Source: Saturnia japonica (lineage: Eukaryota > Arthropoda > Insecta > Lepidoptera > Saturniidae). From it: a stretch of DNA of 64,000 nucleotides. Under the pieces are notes generated by a model. That model was given only the letters and a program-made list of their open reading frames with translations. It made no database searches and was not told the DNA's origin. How positions within the stretch are numbered: position 1 is the first letter of the stretch; every line of letters starts with the position of its first letter. Location: positions 19,277,590 through 19,341,589 of the forward strand of contig CM065308.1 of the NCBI GenBank assembly GCA_033032175.1. Reading direction: 5' to 3'. Positions 37,001-42,959 of the stretch are shown here, in pieces. Made by a program: the position numbers and the translations under genes.

Positions 37001-39129
37001 TTGATTACTCGTGTTTTAAAGACAAAAATGCTTAGTTTTCTGTAACTATTCGGTATTTTAAAGGTCTACAATTAAATACATTAATTTAATATATCTCATA
37101 TACTTTACCCAGTAAGCCATTTAAGCACCCCAATATCGTCGTTTTTTTCGAATTGATTTTTATTTGTGCCGAACCCTATGTCTTTTACTTCTTATAACAT
37201 CAGCAATCTGCCAGTGAAAGTTCCGTCTAAATTGGATTAACCGATTCGGAGATTAGCCGGAACAAACAGACTCTTCGACTTTGTTCATTTGTATGTATAT
37301 ACGAGTGAAATACCCTTCACAGATGTGCTCGGTACGGGACTGGATCAGGAGTACCATGGCGGCGAGATGGTGCAGTTCCAGTGCGAGAACGGGCTGCAAG
37401 TGACGGTCCGCACGAGTGGAACCGAACCCAAACTGAAGTACTACACAGAGTTCGTTTGCACTGCACCCACGATACAGTCAGTATTCTTCATCTTGTTTTG
37501 GCTTTGCAAAAAACACTCACCAGTGTCCAATGATTTTTAAGGGTTCGTAGTAATTTCTAAAATTCACAAGATGGTGGCCCCTTTCTAGAACTATCCAGGC
37601 AGTGTTTGTTTCAGGTCAATATTTATAATCCATTCACGTATCCACAATAACCAAGTTACAACGCGCAAAACGCCACCAATATCACATATTATAGGTCAAA
37701 GAACCTAAGTCACTTACTTAAAATAAAAACTCGCATTATTCACACTATCGATGGGTTTCGAAAATTAGAAATGGGCATTATTAGATAAACGTCGATGTTA
37801 ATATCAGTTAGAAAACATGGATGTCCAATAAATATCGAAATAAAAACATCGATGTTAGAAAATGTTGATATTTTGGTGCTACTCACTCAAGTGGTCTACC
37901 TTTTTTTTGGAAAATTTGTGTTACTGTTTCCATTTTGCGGACCCTCGAACTACATTTACAACAGACAAATGTAACATCGATTTTGTATTGTGATATTTTC
38001 GTCCTGTATCAATAGATAACAACGAAGCTCGTACTAATTAATTAATTGTGCACATAAATTTTCACCATATAACAAGCAGGTTTTCTTAAAACGATAAATA
38101 AATAAATCCTTACTTTCACTGGGGTAATAAAAAGTCTCTTTTTTTTACAAAATGCCTTTGTATCTTTCCCCTACATATAAAATAAAGTTTGGAAGAGGTC
38201 TGCTAATTTTTTAAATGTTGCTAGTGGCCAGTTACTATAAAAAGATTCAGGGCGACTTGCGTAACATGTTTAAATATGATTAAAGTAAGACTAAACGCAT
38301 TTAAAATGGTAAAACAAAATTAACACCTTGCACAAAGAAAAATTAGAAAAACTGTCACAGTTTTTTTTTATAAAAGGGGGCAAACGATCCGGTGGCGCAC
38401 CTGATGGAAAGTGATCACCGCCGCCCACAAACTTCCGCAATACCGGAGGGCTTGCAGATGCGTTACCGGCCTTTTAGGGAAGAATAAGCTCTAAATAAAG
38501 TCACCAGGACATAACGGCTCGGAAAGACCTCAGGCGACAGCTGGTTCCACAGAGTAAATAACCAGAAATGTCTAAACACGCTTAAATGACTCTTAATGAT
38601 TAAATATTAAAATTATGTGTAAAAAATTGTGGAAATAAAGAAACCGACATCATATAGTTTCATCCTAGTCAAGCAACAAGCCGCCTACCCTAGGGCCCAG
38701 GGTCCTAGGCGAAATTTTTTAGGGTATTTAACACCTTGAGGATATGCAGGCTCTGGTTTATCGGTATATGTCTTAATAGCCTTATAGTTATTTCAAGACT
38801 TTTATATTGTCAAAAAAAAATTTTGGACAATAATTTGCGAATCTATAAGATATAAATTAATAAAATAATGTATTTTAATTTAATTAACACATAACCTACG
38901 TTCGCTTCAATTTTCTGATTATTTTAATTAAGGCTTAAAATTTCTATATGGTTTTCTCTTTAACCTATTAATTTTTATTTAATTTTTTGTCCGGATTAGT
39001 GTAATGACACTGAATAGCTTTGTTTTTTTTTTCAGTGACCAAGAGAACATGAAAATAAAACTGAAAGAAATCGTACAAGCGTTCATTGAAGAGCTTATAC
39101 AGCCGAAGGAGAACGGATTGATAGAATAA
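11813..39129 (+). CDS. PGM2: Phosphoglucomutase-2 / phosphopentomutase (complete, 12 exons)
   Basis: Exons: 11813-11878, 14546-14713, 16716-16807, 26669-26914, 27526-27748, 29581-29765, 31698-31903, 33511-33626, 34313-34489, 36496-36592, 37323-37476 and 39036-39129. All use GT-AG sites, all phases match, and the 1824 nt give 607 codons plus TAA, close to animal PGM2 (about 610). The enzyme interconverts ribose-1-P/ribose-5-P (and deoxyribose forms) and, weakly, glucose-1-P/6-P in the cytosol, via a phosphoserine. Visible motifs: FGTAGLRGHMGAG (exon 2); the phosphoserine loop TASHNPKEDNGYK with Ser at about residue 155 (exon 4); the metal loop DPDADR at 313-318 (exon 6); GNEMGALLGWW and LTGFKWMG (exon 7); the sugar-binding FAFEEAIGYM (exon 8); the phosphate-binding RTSGTEPK (exon 11). 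ATG 11813 is the first in-frame start before LDAAVNSWL. Intron 3 (about 9.9 kb) is packed with transposons, and intron 9 carries an intact Tc1-like element. An AATAAA lies at 39277. No defect was seen. Confidence 0.95.
13262..13565 (-). repeat. tRNA-derived SINE (family S1), in PGM2 intron 1
   Basis: On the minus strand the head reads GAAGCAATGATGGCTCAGTC (A box), then GAGTTCGAATCCCTG (B box), then AATGAGCC and the S1 body, ending in AGATTGTGGC near 13265. Its near-full length and recognisable pol III boxes suggest moderate age. Confidence 0.75.
14041..14290 (+). repeat. Dispersed CTAGC...CAAACAAAC repeat in PGM2 intron 1
   Basis: Starts ACTAGCTGTGCCCCTGGC and ends at CAAAACAAACAAACAAACAG. 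It belongs to the same family as 1015-1285. Confidence 0.55.
14735..14920 (+). repeat. Dispersed repeat F1 in PGM2 intron 2
   Basis: Starts about 20 bp after the exon 2 donor: GGCTTGATGGATTTTAGCAT, ACGAGGTGTCGTTAG, GGGAGTGACATAGG, then a poly-T/GTTGCACTCGGGTTTTTTG block. It is a copy of the repeat at 196-445 in the opposite orientation. Confidence 0.6.
16573..16680 (+). pseudogene. mariner-type transposase N-terminal fragment
   Basis: The frame starting at 16573 reads YEYEFHRAISAAETARSINE followed by VYGEITVKESTVRNSD. This matches the first helix-turn-helix of mariner transposases (pattern FxxGxSAAETARxINxxFGExxxxERTVRxWF). The match stops about 35 bp before PGM2 exon 3 and no catalytic domain follows, so it is a relic. 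Confidence 0.7.
17745..18010 (-). repeat. Dispersed repeat F1 (minus), in PGM2 intron 3
   Basis: Contains CACCTCGTATGCTAAAATCC at about 17896-17915 with the usual flanks (AGACGTTGTAATAAAATATT on one side, ATACGCTCGAAAAATATAAC on the other). It is close to full length. Confidence 0.6.
18590..18780 (+). repeat. Dispersed repeat, family F2
   Basis: Recognised by TTCTCAATTCGAATG, then CATTTTAATTTTATTGGCAT, CTTCGACTTCGAAGATACAC, CAGGGAACTCCTCAAAAT and AGTCGGTTTTCTTTTTTGTT. Further copies: 27157-27335, 40095-40205 (minus), 44555-44640, 50560-50725 (minus), 51368-51550, 56178-56360, 61866-62098 (minus) and 62650-62836. It is noncoding and very common in this window. Confidence 0.6.
19542..19832 (+). 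CDS. Short unidentified ORF with an acidic Ser/Asp-rich C-terminus
   Basis: A 96-codon frame from ATG 19542 to TAA. The first half is basic (KYKKQHIRHENR) and the second half holds the acidic run FDSSSSDSDESFDEF. The frame stays open upstream of the ATG for about 19 codons (GSFGNKYGHVSAG...), so the true start is uncertain. It lies in the large third intron of PGM2 among transposons. I recognise no family; it could be a remnant of a transposon accessory protein or a chance ORF. Codon use is AT-rich like its surroundings. Confidence 0.25.
   Translation: MNLTKVKELLMGKFESTVLPEWENVVNYTIKYKKQHIRHENRTDQYLNKFIINLFDSSSSDSDESFDEFSGALDTGDISMDVEGIQALEYEQTIFL
20410..21440. mobile_element. Long-TIR (foldback/MITE-like) element, 1.03 kb
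   Basis: Left arm 20410-20518 and right arm 21331-21440 are inverted copies about 110 bp long with few mismatches. The left arm includes AAAATAAGTGATCACG, AAGTCTGTATTATTT, GATTTAAAAGATACAAGA and AGATGAATGTC; the right arm gives the same words on the other strand. No transposase frame lies between them. The interior holds a perfect 13-bp hairpin (TTGGTGATTACCA at 21141-21153, TGGTAATCACCAA at 21167-21179). No convincing target-site duplication was found. Confidence 0.7.
21985..22190 (-). repeat. Dispersed CTAGCAACCGCC repeat (minus)
   Basis: The minus strand begins ACTAGCAACCGCCAGTGACT and ends with a CAAACAAACAAAG tail, the same family as 5862-6140. Confidence 0.55.
22375..22480 (+). repeat. 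Fragment of poly(A) retroposon family P
   Basis: CAAGCCGAGATTCGGCCATT, TTGGCACCCTTGCA and GGCTGAGCGCTTTCTGC correspond to GAGCCGAGGTCCGGCC, TTGGCACCCTCGTG and GGCTGAGTGCCCTCTGC in the young copy at 30430-31056. It is diverged and truncated. Confidence 0.5.
22880..23080 (-). mobile_element. LINE 3' end fragment (RTE-like tail)
   Basis: The minus-strand translation gives RPVGRPKYRWLDDVKKTYG and then KWMSDGRRRNVDNRWRGRL with QSEAKIHF near the stop, the recurring C-terminus of insect RTE-like LINEs. It abuts a second LINE fragment in the same orientation. Confidence 0.65.
23103..24400 (-). mobile_element. RTE-type non-LTR retrotransposon, 3' half, decayed
   Basis: Read from high to low coordinates it includes the reverse transcriptase catalytic block FADDIIIMAETLQDLQLMLN (about 23860-23780), then EYDYLEQTLLLGKHKFEKD (about 23640-23580), WAAFGKLRRVF and KVFNQCVLPVMTYGADTW (about 23495-23440). 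The 3' end reads GATCCTTGGGGTGGGCC, then AGGCTGATGATGATGAATC at about 23125-23103, the usual (GATGAT)n RTE tail. Upstream frames to about 24400 look like the same element broken by stops and indels. It is a non-functional pseudocopy. Confidence 0.8.
24650..25275 (+). repeat. Paralogue of the repeat at 6322-6968
   Basis: Shares long blocks with 6322-6968, including ACCGCGCCGCCAACG, ATTACGCCAGCGCACGCGG, AGAGTTGTAGCCTAAT and the terminal TTATATTAAATAAGTATAGA. No frame longer than chance is present. Confidence 0.65.
25650..25833 (-). repeat. Dispersed CTAGCTTCTGCCCGCG repeat (minus)
   Basis: The minus strand starts ACTAGCTTCTGCCCGCGACG and runs through GGGATAAAAAGTATCCTATG and TCATCCAAATCCTTTCAGCC. 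It is a widespread lepidopteran short repeat that resembles 3' parts of non-LTR elements. Confidence 0.6.
27157..27335 (+). repeat. Dispersed repeat F2 in PGM2 intron 4
   Basis: AGGAGGTTCTCAATTCGAAC, GTTTATGAACCGATCTAGAT, AGATACACCAGGAACTCCTC: a near-complete copy of the F2 repeat. Confidence 0.65.
27772..28030 (+). repeat. Dispersed repeat F1 in PGM2 intron 5
   Basis: AGGAGGGTTATGTTTTTCGA, ACGGCTTGATGGATTTTAGT, ATACGAGGTATCG and TGTTGCAGTTGCGTTTTTTG. It starts only about 25 bp after the exon 5 donor and is close to full length. Confidence 0.65.
28126..28576. mobile_element. hAT-like MITE with TAGGGATGTA terminal inverted repeats
   Basis: The 5' end is TAGGGATGTACGATAC and the reverse complement of the 3' end is TAGGGATGTAACGATACCGA. 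The outer flanks GTTCTATC (28118-28125) and GTTCAAAC (28577-28584) agree at 6 of 8 positions, fitting an eroded 8-bp hAT target duplication. The 451-bp interior has no transposase. The class call rests on TIR style and duplication length only. Confidence 0.6.
28690..28915 (+). repeat. Dispersed CTAGCCCCGCGG...CAAACAAAC repeat
   Basis: Starts TACTAGCCCCGCGGTTTCAC and ends near CACATTCAAACAAACAATTT, as in the other copies of this family. Confidence 0.55.
29180..29400 (+). repeat. Dispersed repeat, paired with 33010-33210
   Basis: Both copies read through AGCTGATAAT, TCAAACGGCTGAA, AGATCAAAATCA, GTTTGTGAGCTACGATG, CAGACAGA and ACACACGTTAAA, in the same orientation. It is typical 3' sequence of lepidopteran short retroposons and is noncoding. 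Confidence 0.55.
29990..30230 (+). repeat. Dispersed repeat, paired with 37555-37790
   Basis: Shared words are AAGATGGTGG, ATATTTATAATCCA, CGCAAAAC[A/G]CCACCAATAT and CCTAAGT, in the same order. The part around CCAATATTA also occurs near 28676. No coding potential. Confidence 0.45.
30430..31056 (+). mobile_element. Young poly(A) retroposon, family P, with a 71-A tail
   Basis: A GC-richer segment (GGTTACCCGTCACG ... AGCCTAGGTCCGTTCCTCGG ... CGCCCGCGCGATACAAGTG ... CCGAGCCGAGGTCCGGCC ... TGAAGCTGTAAAAGCCGC) ends at AGTGTAGTCAGTGCT followed by 71 uninterrupted A residues (30986-31056). The structure is that of a retrotransposed, polyadenylated element. Diverged relatives lie at 60340-60760 (minus), 22375-22480 and 8687-8770. 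No reverse transcriptase frame is present, so it is a SINE-like or strongly deleted LINE derivative. I could not identify target duplications, and the left boundary is approximate. Confidence 0.65.
33010..33210 (+). repeat. Dispersed repeat, paired with 29180-29400
   Basis: See 29180-29400: same blocks, same orientation, in PGM2 intron 7. Confidence 0.55.
34841..36437 (+). mobile_element. Complete Tc1-like DNA transposon (1.6 kb) in PGM2 intron 9
   Basis: The 5' terminus CACACATCAAAAAGTCTAAG (34841) and the reverse-complemented 3' terminus CACTCATCAAAAAAGTCTAA (36437) form 27-28 bp terminal inverted repeats differing by one substitution and one indel; both continue GCAACATG. Each end is flanked by TA (34839-34840, 36438-36439), the expected Tc1/mariner target duplication. 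Inside is one uninterrupted transposase gene (35146-36168). The element lies in the same orientation as PGM2 and does not disturb its splice sites. The intact frame and near-identical ends suggest recent insertion. Confidence 0.93.
35146..36168 (+). CDS. Tc1-like transposase, DD34E, intact
   Basis: 340 codons from ATG 35146 (MKRRHLMADEMQRAVGML); upstream in-frame codons include only a TTG, so this ATG is preferred. Domains: paired-type helix-turn-helix (about residues 8-45: MLQAGSNQSQVSRHFGIHRS), a GRKR linker (57-60), a second helix-turn-helix ending TVRNRLHEYGLRARRP, then the DDE domain. The triad is visible: D152 in FSDESRFGF, D242 in MHDNARSHTA and E277 in SPDLNPIEHAWD, with 34 residues between the last two. 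It cuts the element out and joins it into TA dinucleotides. Length and motifs are normal for Tc1 transposases (about 340 aa), with no stop or frameshift. Activity is not provable from sequence. Confidence 0.96.
   Translation: MKRRHLMADEMQRAVGMLQAGSNQSQVSRHFGIHRSVICRLWQCYNNTGEPAEQHPGRKRSTTTRQDRYIQLTAKRQPMLTAREISLRLQISSGVDVSPQTVRNRLHEYGLRARRPIRCPPIRHGNRARRYEWCREPITWTQEQWDKIMFSDESRFGFKPDTRRVRVYRRPGNTERLRCVQEVHPYSGSTVMLWAGIMKNRRTELVFVNGNINAENYIEDILRPYVYPFAQTFGSDFRLMHDNARSHTARRTSEYFATENIRVLPWPAQSPDLNPIEHAWDMLQRRVLKDLDGATTTQQLKDLLQFHWERIPQDDINSLINSMNNRCRQVLNSRGAHTLY
37555..37790 (+). repeat. Dispersed repeat, paired with 29990-30230
   Basis: CACAAGATGGTGGCCCCTTT, ATATTTATAATCCATTCACG and CGCAAAACGCCACCAATATC align with 29990-30230. 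It is in PGM2 intron 11. Confidence 0.45.
38360..38570 (+). repeat. Lepidopteran short repeat (CGCCGCCCA type)
   Basis: GGGGCAAACGATCCGGTGGC, CACCTGATGGAAAGTGATCA, CCGCCGCCCACAAACTTCCG, GCGTTACCGGCCTTTTAGG and AGCTGGTTCCACAGAG match a repeat I know to be frequent in moth and butterfly introns. It has no ORF. Confidence 0.6.
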
Positions 39130-39276
39130 TTACGTGATCCTAATTGTAAAATATGTTTACGATAGTGTTCATTAAACATCGATTGTTCGAAAATCAAAAA
39201 ATATCGATTATTATGTAAAAAAAAAGAATGATGATACAATTATCTATCGATTGTTTCTTAATACCATATATTTTGA

Positions 39277-39282
39277 AATAAA
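39277..39282 (+). terminator. Polyadenylation signal AATAAA of PGM2
   Basis: AATAAA lies 148 nt after the TAA stop of PGM2 (39127-39129), the first canonical hexamer downstream, giving a 3' UTR of about 170 nt. Confidence 0.6.
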
Positions 39283-39439
39283 AAATTACTTTGTGTCGTG
39301 AAAAAAGGTAATTTCCGTTATTTCTTGAAATGTATTACAGTCAGACAAGTGCAGCCCAATATTGTGTACTTTCTTATTAAAATATTGCAAATTTGACAAA
39401 TGCCTACTAATTGTTACATACATATATAAATTACGTTTC

Positions 39440-39735
39440 TTTTCCAACTGGTTAGGCAGAAACCACTTCCTTCCACTTGCCACGATCCTGGCATACATCT
39501 TTCACTTCTTCAACATTCATCAGTCTTTTCACGCATGCTCGTCGGTTTAGAGTACTCTTGATCTGACCTTTCTTCAGAACGTTCCAGATTTTATCGAGAA
39601 ACGTTCGTCTAGACTTGTCTCTTCCAACGTTCCCATTCTCACTCGCTTTACAAATTTGCTTAGTAAATTTTCTTTCTTTCAGTCTTCCTACATGCCGAAA
39701 CCATAAGCATCCCTTTCTCGTCGATTGTTGTATAA
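39440..39735 (-). mobile_element. LINE 3' end fragment (RTE-like)
   Basis: The minus-strand translation reads EKGCLWFRHVGRLKERKFTK, then FLDKIWNVLKKGQIKSTLNR and VKDVCQDRGKWKEVVSA before a stop. The same C-terminal block is seen, more decayed, at 53400-53670. It lies in the PGM2-PDE2 intergenic region. Confidence 0.65.
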
Positions 39736-40094
39736 TGCAAAAATGATTATCGATTAATCGATAGACAACCGAAGTTTAGCGAACACCTATTGTACGATAT
39801 ACGGAAATAGTTGATATGTTTATAATTAAATAATTGGATAAATGTGAGGAAAGTCAAACTTTTTTCAGTTGTTATTCTTTCGCGCAAAAGAAGAAATTGA
39901 GGTAAGAATGTAAAAATATTTATTATGATATGATGTTTGAATCTTGTCTACTACAAACTTTTGTTTATTATAATTGATACTTGTTTACCATTCCACGTGC
40001 CATGGTTTCATTTAAATAGTTAAAAAATGTATATTTTATAGTAGGATAAACATAGATTACAATGTAAAGAAAAATGTAAACCAACACCAATGAG

Positions 40095-40205
40095 TTGAGA
40101 AGTTCCCTTATATATCTTCGAAGTCTAAAGTCCAATGTCCCCTTTCTTACGAAAAAATAATCGGTTCATAAACAAAGAACCTCCTTTTTTTGCAGTTTGT
40201 TTTAA
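40095..40205 (-). repeat. Dispersed repeat F2 (minus)
   Basis: Plus strand: TATATCTTCGAAGTCTAAAG, CCAATGTCCCCTTTCTTACG, AATCGGTTCATAAACAAAGA. This is the reverse complement of the F2 repeat. Confidence 0.55.
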
Positions 40206-40651
40206 AAAACTCACCCGGCCCTTATTAGTGCTGTCCAAGTGTGTAATATGTCCATGGACATGTGTATTTTAACTCTAGGCTTAGTGCGATACCATCTTGG
40301 GCCACATTGTCACTTACAATCAGATGGAACCAACTTCAGGTATCATAGGTGGTCAGATACGACAAAGTTGTTTTTAGTTTCAGTTGTAGACGTAGTGGCC
40401 CATAGACTGTTGAGTGTAAAACAACAGCCTACCACTTGTTAAAAAGTACCTGTTAATCGTATTTGCGTCTCATTTCTTCGAATGCGATCAATTCTATTAT
40501 CTATCTCATTTTTACACCTCACTAAGTATAACCAATCTAGTGATAAGCGTCTATCGAATGTAATATTGTCAGTGTTGTAACATTCTAAATGAAGAATACG
40601 ATACCTAATGCTACTATTCGATTTATTTATTTTTATTATAGTTGTTCATTA

Positions 40652-41157
40652 GCTTCATTTGACTTACTGGCTTATCTTATTAAGTAAATTCATTCTAAAA
40701 CTGACTTGACTTGGCTTCATTTGACTACTGACTAAATTTAATAATTACCTAAACTTATTCTATATCTGAATTGACTCGGCTTCATTTGACTACTGACTTC
40801 ATTTTATAATTACCTAAACTTATTCTATAACTGAATTGACTCGGCTTCATTTGACTACCGACTTCATTTAATAACTACATTAACTTATTCTATAATTGAC
40901 TTGACTTGGCTTCATTTGGCCTACTGACTTCTTTTAATCTTTTAACTCAATCTATAACTGGCTTGAATTGCCTCATTCCATTTACTCACTTCTTTTAATT
41001 ATTAAAGTCACTCTATAACTGACTCGACTTGGATTCATTTGACTTGCTGACTTCTTTTGATAATTAAACTCATTCTTTATCAGACTTGACTTTGACTTTG
41101 TTTTACTGAGTGACATAATTTAATGTTTACACTCATTCGATAATATGATTTGACATT
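40652..41157 (+). repeat. Minisatellite, about 8 units of 61-65 bp
   Basis: Tandem units begin with GCTTCATTTGACTACTGACT and continue AATTACCTAAACTTATTC and ATAACTGAATTGACTCG. Unit starts fall near 40652, 40714, 40779, 40844, 40909, 40970, 41032 and 41094. The middle units are the most alike and the ends are eroded. It lies between the convergent 3' ends of PGM2 and PDE2. No coding potential. Confidence 0.85.
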
Positions 41158-41159
41158 CA

Positions 41160-42288
41160 GCGATAACTATGTTATGTAATTGTAAGGCCCTGTACGCACG
41201 AGCACTTTTACTACGCATCTTATTAAAACATTTTAATATAATAAATGGCAAGGTTTATAGCTGTTCAATTGAAGACGATTTTAACGCAACTTTTGACAAC
41301 TATGACTCCTCATTTTGATGCAATGTTTTTTTTTTCACACACGAGCGTATTGGGCTTAACTTTTAATAAGTTATAAAAGTCGTTATTTAGCTGTAGGTAC
41401 GACATTGCTTTTATTAAGTTACCATCTGGTGCTTAGAACTATTTCGATACGAATAAGTAAGTACCAAAGAGAAACATGTGAGATTTCCATTCCGTACTGT
41501 GATAGGTTTTAAATGTAATCATTGTAGTCTGAAAGACTATATAGCATTGTACCCTAGATTTAATGTACATTCAACTCAATAAATAAATTCAATAAAACGA
41601 AAATATTTTTCATTTTTTATTATTTTCTTTACGTAATACCCGAGAGTAGGGTAAAACAGATTGTCTATGGTAGTAGATATTAAACAATAGTAATAATATT
41701 AAACTAAAAAAAAATATAGTATAAATAGCGTGTACTTCGCATAAAAATGTTATGTCAACAAAGAAATTAAGGCATTTTTGTCGATATCTCAAATTAAATT
41801 AGCACATAAATGTGTTTTCCTAGTTAAAATTTATTCTACGTCCAGCACGTAGGTATATCTAAATAAAGTAAATTTCTCAGTTTTTGTTAAACGCCATTAC
41901 ATAAATAACAACAATTAATTATCTGTTATGGACATAATAATTTTCAGAAAAATAATACATTTTCCAAATTAAATCTCACCGATAAAAAAAATATCGCTGT
42001 ATGTATATTTTTGAAATCGAACTATAAATTAAATACGTTTATATAAATTTTTTTGAAATTATTAACAACGCTCTTGAAATCAGCGTGTAAAACCCGCAAG
42101 AGTCAAATTGAGATCCGCGCGAAATTCGGTGTTACCGCTCTTGCCATCGACGCGTCATTAGGTACTTATAGGTAATCATATTTTTTTTTATACTAGCTCG
42201 GCAAGATGAGTCTGTACAGCACCACAAACACAACGCCGAAGTCTCAAGTTAACTCTTGCTGGTTATAGTTTAATATAGTTTGCAATAT
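41160..42288. other. Intergenic sequence and presumed PDE2 3' UTR
   Basis: AT-rich with no gene. The stop of PDE2 is at 42289-42291 (minus), so the 3' UTR runs leftward from here. TTTATT on the plus strand at about 41830-41835 is a possible AATAAA signal for PDE2, but it is about 450 nt away and unproven. Confidence 0.3.
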
Positions 42289-42912
42289 TCAGGTCTCTTC
42301 ATTAGTGGCGGCCGCTTCAGCTTCCAAACGTAGCCGTTCCTTCTCTTTCATATTCAATTCTATAAGATTGTCCAATTCCGGACTTAGTAATACAGCCAGA
42401 CCCGCTGTTGCTGGCACCTAAACAATTTCGTTTCTTTTTTGACTTGAAAACTTTTTTAAATTTACTCCCATATACTAAAACCATAATTAATTAATTTAAT
42501 TACAGAACTCAATCATTAAAGGATCAAAGAACTTTTTAAGTAAAGTGGGGACCGTGACTCTTCATGCGCGACGGGAGGGAGGAGGACGCGCCGCCATTTT
42601 GAAGTTGCGGTCGTTCCGCCGCGTCGTATCATAATTTCATAAAGCGCTTACAACTCTGTTACAATACTTGTCTATTTATATAAATCATCATAATAACATA
42701 AACCAATGTATGTTTTACCTCCGCAAAAATAGATTTAGCCGAGTCCCATCTTTCGATGTGATTTTCAATTATCTTCACACAAGGCGCCGCCTTTGGTATA
42801 ATTCTCCCAATCATACTGAAGTTATAAAGTTAACACTAACACAGTAATAAGTGCTATCATAAACTTAAGATAGATATCGGCTTCCCTCTTATCTATTTAA
42901 GCTATAGGATAC

Positions 42913-42959
<47 letters not shown>

